16,247 nt of DNA from an uncultured Prevotellaceae bacterium (lineage in GTDB: Bacteria > Bacteroidota > Bacteroidia > Bacteroidales > Bacteroidaceae), in contig USTH01000032.1 in assembly GCA_900557555.1 (NCBI GenBank), forward strand, positions 1-16,247, written 5' to 3'. A model generated the notes under the pieces. It was not told the DNA's origin. It made no database searches and worked only from the letters and a program-made list of their open reading frames with translations. The position numbers were made by a program, and so were the translations under genes. This document shows positions 5,395-13,121 of this stretch, piece after piece. Numbering within the stretch: the first letter of the stretch is position 1; every line of letters begins with the position of its first letter.

Positions 5395-7692
5395 ATGAAA
5401 AGACTCAGTTTATTTACTATCGCATTATTATGCATGCTTATGACCGTATCAGCCGTAACAAAAGACGAACAGGCCATGTATGACCTCGTGGGTCGTATTG
5501 CCCCACAACACAAGGCAGGTTTCGTATTCAAACAAAAGAAGCAGAAGCATAACACCTACACTGTTGAGGCTAAAGGTGGCAAGGTTACCATTACTGGACC
5601 AAACGCCAACACTATGGCAGTGGGACTCAATTATTACCTTAAATATGTTTGCCACACCACAGTGTCATGGCTCATCTCAAGCCCTGTAGTAATGCCAGAC
5701 AAACTGCCTGACACAAAAAAACTGAGCCAGACCGCACGCTGCGACAACAGGTTTTTCCTGAACTACTGCACCTACGGATATACCATGCCTTGGTGGCAAT
5801 GGGCTGATTGGGAACGCCTTATAGACTGGATGGCTCTCAATGGGGTTAACCTACCACTTGCAAACACTGGCGCAGAAATGATAGCATACCGCGTGTTTAC
5901 AGAAATTGGACTGACAGATTTAGAAGTACGCTCTTTCTTCACAGGACCAGCCCACCTGCCATGGCACCGTATGTCGAACATTGACAAATGGCAAGGCCCG
6001 CTTCCACAAAGCTGGTTGAAAGGCCAACTTGAGCTGCAGAAAAAGATTGTGGCCCGCGAACGTGAACTTGGCATGAAACCCATTCTGCCAGGATTCTCTG
6101 GACATGTGCCGGGAGTGCTGAAAAACAAATTTCCAACTGCCAAGATTACAAAACTTCACAACTGGGCAGGGTTTACAGACGAGACCTCATGCTATTTCCT
6201 TGACCCACAAGACTCTCTTTTCGCAGAGATACAACACCGCTACATAAAAGAGGTTATCAAGGAGTTTGGCACTGACCACATATATGGCATCGACCCGTTC
6301 AACGAGATGAAGCTGCCATCTGAAGACCCAGCCTATCTGGCCGCTGTGGCAAAAGGCATTTACAGCACACTGACAGATGTTGACCCACAGGCCACGTGGC
6401 TTCAGATGACTTGGATGTTCTATTTTGACAAGGCCACATGGACTCCCGAACGCATCAAAGCATTTTTGGGTGCAGTGCCTCTCGGTAAACTTCTTTTGCT
6501 TGACTATTGGGGAGAGTTTCAGGAAATATGGCGCCGCACTGACAAATATCACGGACAGCCATATCTGTGGTGCTATCTCGGCAACTTCGGTGGCAATACC
6601 GGTTACAATGCCGAATTCAAGAAAGTACGCGAACGCATAGAGGGAACATTCAAAGACGGTGGCAACAACTTCAGCGGCCTTGGAGGTACGCTCGAAGGGT
6701 TTGACATCAATCCGTTCATGTATGAATATTTCTTTGAGAAAGCATGGACAAACTACCCTACCGACGAAGAGTTCATTAAGGGCCTTGCAGACCGCCACTG
6801 TGGCACAACAGACGAATCATACCGTCAGGCATGGCACGACCTGTTCTATAAAATCATCGACAGTCCAGACTATGCCGGAAGTCCTAATACGGCAACCGAA
6901 TATCCCCGTCTGCGTAAGATTGATGTAAAGAAAGACGAGAAAACAATAAAACAAGAAGTACCTTACCAGACTTCTGGAAAAATTGCCAACGACAATGTTC
7001 TTGCTTTCAACATCTGGCAGCAGATGCTTTCAACCAAAAACAATAGCAACATGCTCTACATCTATGATGTAGTAAATCAAGGACGCGAAGTGCTCGGCAC
7101 TTATTTCTATTGTCTGCGCAATGACTTTTCACAAGCCTGCTATGCCCGTGACATAAAGATGGCAGAGCAAAAAGCTCAGGAGATGCTTGAAACTCTCGAT
7201 GACCTTGATATGGTGCTCGGCCTGCACGATGACTTCTCGTTCAACAAATGGGTAAACGATGCACGCTCATGGGGTCAGACTCCTGAAGAAAAGGAATATT
7301 TCGAAGTCAACTCTCGCACCCTGCTCACCACATGGGGTTTCAAAGGCCACTCGCTGCGCGACTACGCCCGTCGCACTTGGCACGGACTGGTGTCGCATTT
7401 CTACAAACACCGTTGGGAAATCTTCATCAACCACTCACTTACTGCCGCCAGGCAAGGTGTCAACGTTGACGAAAAGAACCTGCGTGAAGATATCTTCCAG
7501 TTTGAATGGAACTTCACCCAAAAATTATCTGACGCAGACCTGACAGAAACCCATGCCAATGGCAGCCCAATCAGCGTGCTGCGCAACATGGCCATCAAAT
7601 ACGCCCCACTTGTGCAAGCCCAAGCTGACAAGAACTCTGCCAATACCGGCACCGAAAAGAGAAACAGGGTAACTCCTCACGATTTCTATTAA
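5395..7692 (+). CDS. alpha-N-acetylglucosaminidase, GH89
   Basis: Hydrolyses terminal alpha-linked N-acetylglucosamine, as found at the ends of heparan sulfate fragments and as alpha-1,4-GlcNAc caps on gastric-type mucin. At 765 residues it matches the bacterial NAGLU-type size without extra carbohydrate-binding modules. Residues 1-20 are a signal peptide (MKRLSLFTIALLCMLMTVSA) without a lipobox, implying periplasmic location. About 25-110 is the small N-terminal domain and 115-450 the catalytic barrel, containing NYCTYGYTMPWWQWADWER, GFSGHVP (233-239) and MTWMFYFD. Catalytic acids are probably Glu304 in DPFNEM and Glu434 in GTLEGF; their 130-residue spacing equals that of Glu316 and Glu446 in human NAGLU. 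The rest (450-765) is the helical C-terminal domain. It is the first gene of a two-gene operon with the epimerase. No SusC/SusD pair is nearby. Confidence 0.95.
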   Translation: MKRLSLFTIALLCMLMTVSAVTKDEQAMYDLVGRIAPQHKAGFVFKQKKQKHNTYTVEAKGGKVTITGPNANTMAVGLNYYLKYVCHTTVSWLISSPVVMPDKLPDTKKLSQTARCDNRFFLNYCTYGYTMPWWQWADWERLIDWMALNGVNLPLANTGAEMIAYRVFTEIGLTDLEVRSFFTGPAHLPWHRMSNIDKWQGPLPQSWLKGQLELQKKIVARERELGMKPILPGFSGHVPGVLKNKFPTAKITKLHNWAGFTDETSCYFLDPQDSLFAEIQHRYIKEVIKEFGTDHIYGIDPFNEMKLPSEDPAYLAAVAKGIYSTLTDVDPQATWLQMTWMFYFDKATWTPERIKAFLGAVPLGKLLLLDYWGEFQEIWRRTDKYHGQPYLWCYLGNFGGNTGYNAEFKKVRERIEGTFKDGGNNFSGLGGTLEGFDINPFMYEYFFEKAWTNYPTDEEFIKGLADRHCGTTDESYRQAWHDLFYKIIDSPDYAGSPNTATEYPRLRKIDVKKDEKTIKQEVPYQTSGKIANDNVLAFNIWQQMLSTKNNSNMLYIYDVVNQGREVLGTYFYCLRNDFSQACYARDIKMAEQKAQEMLETLDDLDMVLGLHDDFSFNKWVNDARSWGQTPEEKEYFEVNSRTLLTTWGFKGHSLRDYARRTWHGLVSHFYKHRWEIFINHSLTAARQGVNVDEKNLREDIFQFEWNFTQKLSDADLTETHANGSPISVLRNMAIKYAPLVQAQADKNSANTGTEKRNRVTPHDFY

Positions 7693-7728
7693 GAGAGAGA
7701 ATTCAAACCTACAAAAACTTCCTATACA

Positions 7729-8871
7729 ATGAAAAAGTCATTATTTTTCACGCTGGCTGCCAGCGCAATGCTCCTTGTCTCTTGTTCCAAAGAGCCTGTG
7801 GCACAACTAACGAAATCAGGGCTTAACCCCGCAGATTTCAAGACCGACTCTACCGCACTTTACGTTCTGACCAACAAGAACGGAATGGAGGTATGTATCA
7901 CCAATTACGGAGGCCGAATTGTCAGCATCATGGTGCCAGACAAATCCGACTCTTTGCGTGACGTTGTGCTTGGGTTTGACAATGTTGCCAGCTATCTGCC
8001 CGAAAACAACAAGACAGACTTCGGGGCCTCCATTGGTCGCTATGCAAATCGCATAGACCACGGCAGGTTCACCTTGGGAGACTCAACATACCAACTTACC
8101 ATCAACAACGGGGTCCACTCGCTGCATGGTGGCACCACAGGCTGGCAATATCGCACCTACAAGGCCAACCAAACAAGTGACAACTCTCTTGAGCTAACCC
8201 TTACCTCACCTGATGGCGACAACGGATATCCCGGCACTGTAGAAGCCAAAGTTGTATATACCCTTACTGACGACAACGCCATCGACATTAAGACCTCTGC
8301 CACAACAGACAAGCCGACAGTTGTCAATATGACAAACCATGCATATTTCAATCTCAACGCTGATGCTACAATTCCAATCACCAACAACATCCTTTATGTC
8401 AACGCTGACGAATATACACCGGTAGACAGCACCTTTATGACTTCTGGAGAAATAGCACCTGTAGCCAACACTCCGTTTGACTTCAACACCCCTACCGAAA
8501 TCGGGGCACGTATCAACGAGGATAACGAGCAGTTGCACAACGGAAACGGATATGACCACAATTGGGTTCTCAAAGGAGGCTGCGACATCCAACGCCTTGC
8601 TGCAAGCGTAGAGTCCCCCATTACGGGAATCAAACTTGAGGTATATACCGACAAGCCCGGATTGCAGGTTTACGTTGGCAACTTCCTTGATGGCACTGTT
8701 ACGGGAAAGAAAGGCATTGCTTATCAGCAACGCACAGCAATCTGCCTTGAACCACAGGTCTACCCTGATTCTCCCAACAAAAAAGACCTCAAAGGATGGT
8801 ATGACCCGACCATTACGCCCGACAAGCCATACTCCCATCACTTTATATACAAATTCAGCGTAGCCAAATAG
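7729..8871 (+). CDS. aldose 1-epimerase lipoprotein
   Basis: Interconverts alpha and beta anomers of free sugars (mutarotase, GalM family). Its 380 residues comprise a lipoprotein signal ending LVSC (Cys19), a short linker and a complete GalM domain of about 335 residues. Catalytic candidates are His133 in the NGVHSLHGG motif, His204 in MTNHAYFNL and Glu341 in CLEPQVYPDSPN; substrate-contacting GRYANRI (103-109) is also present. The lipobox implies attachment to a membrane outside the cytoplasm, unlike the cytoplasmic GalM of the Leloir pathway. It begins 36 bp after the GH89 stop with no promoter between, and a strong terminator follows it. A reasonable reading is that it equilibrates sugars released in the periplasm before uptake. 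Whether the substrate is GlcNAc, galactose or glucose cannot be told from sequence. Confidence 0.93.
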   Translation: MKKSLFFTLAASAMLLVSCSKEPVAQLTKSGLNPADFKTDSTALYVLTNKNGMEVCITNYGGRIVSIMVPDKSDSLRDVVLGFDNVASYLPENNKTDFGASIGRYANRIDHGRFTLGDSTYQLTINNGVHSLHGGTTGWQYRTYKANQTSDNSLELTLTSPDGDNGYPGTVEAKVVYTLTDDNAIDIKTSATTDKPTVVNMTNHAYFNLNADATIPITNNILYVNADEYTPVDSTFMTSGEIAPVANTPFDFNTPTEIGARINEDNEQLHNGNGYDHNWVLKGGCDIQRLAASVESPITGIKLEVYTDKPGLQVYVGNFLDGTVTGKKGIAYQQRTAICLEPQVYPDSPNKKDLKGWYDPTITPDKPYSHHFIYKFSVAK

Positions 8872-8906
8872 GGACACTGTTATAATCCCCATAATGCAAA
8901 TTCACT

Positions 8907-8956
8907 GCCCGAAAGGTTCTTTATGTTCAAAAAGAAGCCTTTCGGGCTTTTTCTTT
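8907..8956 (+). terminator. rho-independent terminator of GH89-epimerase operon
   Basis: GCCCGAAAGG (8907-8916) pairs perfectly with CCTTTCGGGC (8938-8947). The inner TTCTTT and AAAGAA can extend the stem past one bulged G. A T-rich tail (TTTTTCTTT) follows directly, 36 bp past the epimerase stop. This is the clearest terminator in the window. Confidence 0.92.
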
Positions 8957-8969
8957 CCTACAAAGACCA

Positions 8970-9042
8970 CTTCGGTTGCGGCACGAAGCTGTATTATTCA
9001 TTAATTTTGCAACTCGGTTGCACGAATAAAGCCATAACTTTG
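8970..9042 (+). promoter_or_regulatory. promoter and possible metal-responsive operator
   Basis: TAACTTTG at 9035-9042 is a perfect TAnnTTTG -7 box, 22 bp ahead of the permease start. Just upstream is the inverted repeat TGCAAC-TCG-GTTGCA (9008-9022), and further up CTTCG (8970-8974) pairs with CGAAG (8984-8988). CGGTTGC followed by ACGAA occurs in both places (8973-8987 and 9015-9026). Repeated dyads at this distance from the -7 box look like sites for a repressor, perhaps ArsR-type, but no such gene is adjacent. The -33 element is unclear. Confidence 0.55.
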
Positions 9043-9064
9043 CAAAACCAAACAACAATATCAA

Positions 9065-10360
9065 ATGGAAATAGTATACAAATTCTTTTTCAGTTTTGCC
9101 GCCACACTATGTGAGATGGCACCATTTCTTCTTATAGGTTTCGGTTTTGCAGGGTTGCTTTACGCTTTTCTTCCACAAAACACCATCCACCGATATTTTG
9201 GAGGTAGCCCACTTGGTTCTGCCACACGTGCAGCACTGTTAGGGGTTCCTCTTCCGCTATGCTCATGCGGAATTATACCAACCAGCATGGCCTTCTACAA
9301 AAACGGAGCCTCCAAAGGAAGTACAGTCTCGCTGTTAATCGCCACCCCCCAGACAGGGGTAGACTCCATACTTGCCACCTATAGCATGATGGGGCTTCCG
9401 TTTGCCATCATGCGACCTATCGTAGCATTCATAACAGGTATCGTCGGGGGCTGGATTGAGGGAATCAGAGAACAAAAAGAGGACGGCAACACTTCTGGCA
9501 GCATTGAAATTGACAACAACGAGAACTACTTCAACAAAGACAACAATATCAAAGGCGGCTTTGTTGACAAATTTATGATAGCATTGAAATACGGCTTCCA
9601 CGACTTTCTTGGCGACATTGCCAAATGGTTATTGGTAGGTCTGGTTCTTGCCGCTGCCATATCTGCCCTTATTCCGAAAGACTTCATTGCAAGCCTCAAC
9701 CTGCCACCTATCATACAGATGTTATTGGTGCTGATAATCGCCATTCCACTTTATGTTTGCGCCACAGGCAGCATTCCACTTGCAGCATCATTCATTGCTG
9801 TAGGAATGAATCCCGGAGCGGCCTTTGTGTTTCTTATGGCAGCCCCTGCCACAAATGCCGCAACGATAACCGTGCTTAACAAGATTCTTGGAAAGAAAAC
9901 CCTCATAACATATCTTACATCTATCATTATAGGTGCTGTCGCGGGTGGTCTGCTCATAACCTACATACTGCCACCAGAATGGTTTGCATACTGCTCACCC
10001 ATTCATTGCCACAACTGCATCGAAGCAGAGCAGTTGGGGCCAGTCTCAACCATCAGCGGCATTCTGCTGGCCACATTGATTGCCTTTGCATTCATAAACA
10101 AGTATATACAATCAAGAAAAATACACAAGAAGATGAGAGACAACATGCAAACGCAGCAGACTGCGACATTCAAGGTTGACAACATGACATGCAGCCACTG
10201 CAAAGCAACTGTAGAAAAGGTATCCCTGAACGTGGCCGGCATAGAAACAGCCATTGTCGACCTGCAATCAAAAACACTTACCGTATGCGGAACATCGTTT
10301 GATCCACAGAAAGTGATAAAAGCTATTGAAGCCGCAGGCTACATCATCCACAAGGCCTGA
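9065..10360 (+). CDS. metal-efflux permease with fused HMA domain
   Basis: A 431-residue inner-membrane permease of the ArsP_1/DUF318 type that resembles the SO_0444 group of copper/zinc efflux proteins. Two hydrophobic halves are joined by a polar loop (about 135-168) rich in Asp, Asn and Glu. Each half carries a conserved signature: LPLCSCGIIPTS (63-74, with Cys66 and Cys68) and CATGSIPLAAS (232-242), then NPGAAFVFLMAAPATN (249-264). A Cys/His-rich loop CSPIHCHNC (310-318) probably binds metal. After the last hydrophobic segment (about 327-346), residues 368-431 form a heavy-metal-associated domain with the motif MTCSHC (374-379), which presumably passes metal to the channel. Its own promoter and dyad repeats precede it. 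mnmA follows after 53 bp with no terminator, so the two may share a transcript. Arsenic compounds remain possible substrates, but the HMA domain favours soft divalent or copper ions. Confidence 0.85.
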   Translation: MEIVYKFFFSFAATLCEMAPFLLIGFGFAGLLYAFLPQNTIHRYFGGSPLGSATRAALLGVPLPLCSCGIIPTSMAFYKNGASKGSTVSLLIATPQTGVDSILATYSMMGLPFAIMRPIVAFITGIVGGWIEGIREQKEDGNTSGSIEIDNNENYFNKDNNIKGGFVDKFMIALKYGFHDFLGDIAKWLLVGLVLAAAISALIPKDFIASLNLPPIIQMLLVLIIAIPLYVCATGSIPLAASFIAVGMNPGAAFVFLMAAPATNAATITVLNKILGKKTLITYLTSIIIGAVAGGLLITYILPPEWFAYCSPIHCHNCIEAEQLGPVSTISGILLATLIAFAFINKYIQSRKIHKKMRDNMQTQQTATFKVDNMTCSHCKATVEKVSLNVAGIETAIVDLQSKTLTVCGTSFDPQKVIKAIEAAGYIIHKA

Positions 10361-10413
10361 TTTCTCTGAAACACATCTGGCCACCAACACCACAAACACA
10401 CATATATATAATC

Positions 10414-11505
10414 ATGAACATTGCAGTCCTTGCTTCTGGCGGAGTAGACAGTGCCGTTGCCACACACCTGATATGTGAACAGGGGTATAAACCCACCCTC
10501 TTCTACATTATTATAGGAGCAAAAAAAGATAGCGAGTTTTCGTGCACGATGGAAGAAGATCTCGAGATGGTAAACATGCTGGCCCGCCAATATGGTCTAA
10601 AGGTTGAAACTGTAGACCTTCACAAGGACTATTGGGACAACGTTATAGATTATCTCATTGACCGCGTGCGAAAAGGCCTCACTCCTAACCCAGACGTGAT
10701 GTGCAACAGCCTTATAAAGTTTGGGTGCTTCTACGACAAGGTAGGACGCAGTTTTGACATGACCGTGACCGGACATTATGCATCCACTGTCATAAAGGAC
10801 GGAATCAAATATCTTGCCACCACCCCCGACCCCGTTAAAGACCAGACAGACTTTCTGTGCCAGATAACACCCGAGCAACTACGGGTGCTTCATTTTCCCA
10901 TCGGCCACATGCAGAAACACGAAGTACGCACCATCGCCGACCGGTTTAACCTGGCACCCGCACACCGCAAAGACAGTCAGGGGATATGCTTTCTCGGCAA
11001 CACCACCTACAGCTCACTCCTTGAACACTATCTCGGAAACAAACAAGGCGACATCGTGGAATGGGAAACTGGCAAAGTGCTCGGACAACATCAAGGATAC
11101 TGGTACTTCACACTTGGCCAGCGCAAGGGGCTGAGACTTGGTGGGGGGCCATGGTTTGTTGTCAACAAAGACATTGACAACAACATTGTCTTCGTCACCC
11201 GACAAATTGAAAACCCGTCGCAGCTTTGCAATGCTGACAGATTTGCTCTTAGCGACTTCCATACCATAGCAACCCAAAAACTTGACTTTGTCCCCGACCA
11301 CACCCAGATATTCTTTAAAATACGACATTCGCCAGAATTTGAAACTGGCACATTCAGCTACTCCCCCACCGACAACAAATACATCATTAAAAGCAACCGC
11401 AGCATACAAGGCGTAGCTCCGGGACAATTCGCTGTTGTATATCTTCCCTATGATGACGAGCGCAAGATTTGCCTCGGAAGCGGAGAAATAGCAACAAAAC
11501 TATAG
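10414..11505 (+). CDS. mnmA: tRNA-specific 2-thiouridylase MnmA
   Basis: Installs sulfur at C2 of the wobble uridine (U34) of tRNAs for Lys, Glu and Gln, using ATP and a persulfide relayed from a cysteine desulfurase. The 363 residues are a normal length. The ATP-binding PP-loop is SGGVDSAV (8-15). NPDVMCN (92-98) contains the catalytic Cys97, and DSQGICFLG (187-195) the partner Cys192. TGHYAS (119-124), KDQTDFL (142-148) and LGQRKGLRLGG (234-244) are further family signatures. The C-terminal beta-barrel runs from about 210 to the end, ending in LGSGEIA. Bacteroidota often have two mnmA paralogues, so this may not be the only one. It sits 53 bp downstream of the permease, with no functional link evident. 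Its start is supported by MNIAVLASGG. Confidence 0.94.
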   Translation: MNIAVLASGGVDSAVATHLICEQGYKPTLFYIIIGAKKDSEFSCTMEEDLEMVNMLARQYGLKVETVDLHKDYWDNVIDYLIDRVRKGLTPNPDVMCNSLIKFGCFYDKVGRSFDMTVTGHYASTVIKDGIKYLATTPDPVKDQTDFLCQITPEQLRVLHFPIGHMQKHEVRTIADRFNLAPAHRKDSQGICFLGNTTYSSLLEHYLGNKQGDIVEWETGKVLGQHQGYWYFTLGQRKGLRLGGGPWFVVNKDIDNNIVFVTRQIENPSQLCNADRFALSDFHTIATQKLDFVPDHTQIFFKIRHSPEFETGTFSYSPTDNKYIIKSNRSIQGVAPGQFAVVYLPYDDERKICLGSGEIATKL

Positions 11506-11527
11506 GGCTCAGTCACACGAACTGCCA

Positions 11528-11566
11528 ATTATCCCAATTCGATACTAACGACCGAATTGGGATAAT
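11528..11566. repeat. perfect 14-bp inverted repeat, copy D
   Basis: ATTATCCCAATTCG (11528-11541) and its exact complement (11553-11566) flank an 11-base spacer. Read on the minus strand, 11561-11545 is CCCAATTCGGTCGTTAG, which differs at 2 of 17 positions from the core of copies A and B. It lies 22 bp past the mnmA stop and could fold as a terminator hairpin, but no T-run follows on the plus strand. Confidence 0.75.
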
Positions 11567-11799
11567 GCTTAGGCTCTATTCCAGCGAAAGCAATTGCTCT
11601 ACGCAAAAAAAATAATAAAAATTCCTTTTCGTACACCGCCGCTTTTAACGGCCAAAAAATTATAAAATTTTACACGTTTTAGATAAAAACACAATCCAAA
11701 ACCGACCCATTTTACAAAAACGAGCTACAAAACAAATCTGGTTTTATACTTTTTCCTTGAACATCTGCCCATAGTAAACGCATATTTTTCTATTTTTAT

Positions 11800-11830
11800 G
11801 TAATCACATGAAAATATATTACTAACTTTG
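11800..11830 (+). promoter_or_regulatory. argR promoter with possible operator
   Basis: TAACTTTG at 11823-11830 is a perfect -7 box, 31 bp before the argR start. GTAAT (11800-11804) and ATTAC (11818-11822) form an 18-bp-spaced inverted repeat directly against it. This position suits an ArgR autoregulatory site, though the match to known ARG boxes is weak. Confidence 0.5.
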
Positions 11831-11861
11831 CACCATAAAACAACCACACAAACTAAATACT

Positions 11862-12320
11862 ATGGCAATAAAAAGATCCCGATTGGAAATGTTGCGCAAT
11901 CTTTTGCAGTCACACAGGTTTGAAAGTCAGGAGGAAGTCCTCAATGCTTTAAGAGAGCAAGGGTTTAAATTGGCCCAGCCCACATTGTCACGCGATTTAA
12001 GAACACTTAAAGTGTCTAAAGTCTGCACCGAGGATGGAGGCTATGCCTATATATTGCCAGACACCGCAGAAACAGAGCAGAAACGCCAAATCGTTCCATA
12101 CGGTTTCAAAAACGTAGATTTTGCGGGCAATTTTGCTGTAATCAAGACACTTAGTGCCTATGCCAACAGCCTTGCACTGGAAATAGACAATCTTAACATC
12201 AAAGAAATCGTAGGCACCGTAGCCGGCGATGACACTATTTTCGTTTTGATGAGAGAAGGAACGGCCAAGAGTGTAATTCTTGATGCTCTAAAACAAATCT
12301 TGCCAAATTATGACGAATAG
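11862..12320 (+). CDS. argR: arginine repressor ArgR
   Basis: A hexameric, arginine-responsive DNA-binding protein that controls arginine genes. It has 152 residues, typical length. The N-terminal winged helix-turn-helix includes QPTLSRDLRTLKV (39-51), whose TLSRDL is the family's recognition-helix signature. A linker (about 66-80) leads to the C-terminal oligomerisation and arginine-binding domain with GTVAGDDTIFVL (118-129); Asp123 and Asp124 are the residues that contact arginine in characterised ArgR proteins. It is the first gene of the operon, so it probably regulates its own transcript. Its last 11 bases overlap the start of the GNAT gene in another frame, pointing to translational coupling. 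Confidence 0.96.
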   Translation: MAIKRSRLEMLRNLLQSHRFESQEEVLNALREQGFKLAQPTLSRDLRTLKVSKVCTEDGGYAYILPDTAETEQKRQIVPYGFKNVDFAGNFAVIKTLSAYANSLALEIDNLNIKEIVGTVAGDDTIFVLMREGTAKSVILDALKQILPNYDE

Positions 12321-13005
12321 CGAAACTACAGAAAAACACAACCATACATCACAAGGTGTCAGCACCGAGCCAGACGACGGAATCAGAGTTGTCGTGGCAG
12401 ATGCATCACACGAGAAGTATGTTGACACCATCTTACAAACCATCACAGAGTCAGCCAAAGTGCGCGGTTCTGGCATTGCTTCGAGAACCCACGAATATCT
12501 GGCCAAGAAGATGGCAGAGCGCAAGGCAATTATTGCGCTTGACCAAAACGATGAGTTTGCGGGGTTTTGCTACATTGAGAGTTGGGAAGACAAGCATTAT
12601 GTTGCCAACTCTGGTTTGATTGTGCTGCCAAAATACCGCGGCCACCATCTTGCAACAAGAATCAAGAAGGTAGCCTTTACTCTTAGCAGGCTCAGATGGC
12701 CCAACGCAAAACTCTTTGGCCTGACAAGCCAGATTGCCGTGATGCGCATCAACACCATGCTGGGCTATGTTCCAGTCACTTTTGCCCAGCTCACACAAGA
12801 TGACGCATATTGGGCAGGTTGCGGAACACCCGAGCAGCCACGCTGCATAAACTGCGACGTATTGGCCCGCACGGGTCGCAAGTATTGCGTATGCACAGCA
12901 ATGCTTTACGACCCCGCCCAACACGTGGGAGAGCCATTGCCCGTCCAACTGCCAGACGACATAGTAAAGATGGCACAAGAAGCGGCAAGAAAAAATCTCA
13001 GATAA
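12310..13005 (+). CDS. GNAT acyltransferase, likely N-succinylglutamate synthase
   Basis: A 231-residue GCN5-type N-acyltransferase. Its place between argR and argG matches the Bacteroides thetaiotaomicron order in which, as I recall, the GNAT gene was linked by mutant fitness data to N-succinylglutamate synthesis, the first step of the succinylated arginine route. The start overlaps argR by 11 bp, and residues 1-23 are polar and probably disordered; the domain starts near GIRVVVADASHEKYVD (24-39). The acyl-CoA loop is YRGHHLATRIKK (109-120), with His113 where the motif usually has glycine. LGYVPV (151-156) matches the usual GNAT C-terminal segment. Unusually, a tail of about 70 residues carries Cys171, Cys179, Cys182, Cys193 and Cys195 (CxxC and CxC), suggesting a bound metal. 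It lacks the kinase-like domain of classical ArgA. The exact acyl donor is inferred, not visible. Confidence 0.82.
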   Translation: MTNSETTEKHNHTSQGVSTEPDDGIRVVVADASHEKYVDTILQTITESAKVRGSGIASRTHEYLAKKMAERKAIIALDQNDEFAGFCYIESWEDKHYVANSGLIVLPKYRGHHLATRIKKVAFTLSRLRWPNAKLFGLTSQIAVMRINTMLGYVPVTFAQLTQDDAYWAGCGTPEQPRCINCDVLARTGRKYCVCTAMLYDPAQHVGEPLPVQLPDDIVKMAQEAARKNLR

Positions 13006-13121
13006 CGCACGCACAAAAAAAACTGATGTAGAGGGAGAGAGGAAACACACATGCGCTAATACACTAATACCTCCTCCCCCCTCTCGCTTTAACTGAAATA
13101 AGAATCTAAAAATATATCATT
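13006..13121 (+). promoter_or_regulatory. GNAT-argG spacer with complementary purine/pyrimidine tracts
   Basis: A purine tract (13030-13042, AGAGGGAGAGAGG) and a pyrimidine tract (13070-13084) are partly complementary; AGAGGG pairs exactly with CCCTCT. Between them CTAATAC occurs twice (13056-13062, 13064-13070). The mRNA could fold here and modulate argG expression within the operon. No -7 box is present. Confidence 0.35.

Larger units (their letters stand above)
11506..11861. promoter_or_regulatory. intergenic region before arginine operon
   Basis: This 356-bp gap holds a perfect 14-bp inverted repeat (11528-11566), a GCCG/CGGC dyad around 11638-11652 and an AT-rich stretch, and ends in the argR promoter. 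No open frame looks coding and no tRNA-like fold was recognised. Confidence 0.65.

Noticed and set aside
6187..6798. Minus-strand frame of 203 residues opposite GH89
   Set aside because: It lies wholly within the catalytic domain of the glycosidase and has no domain of its own.
8923..9114. Small plus-strand frame between epimerase and permease
   Set aside because: It starts inside the terminator loop, runs through the promoter and dyads, and overlaps the permease start.
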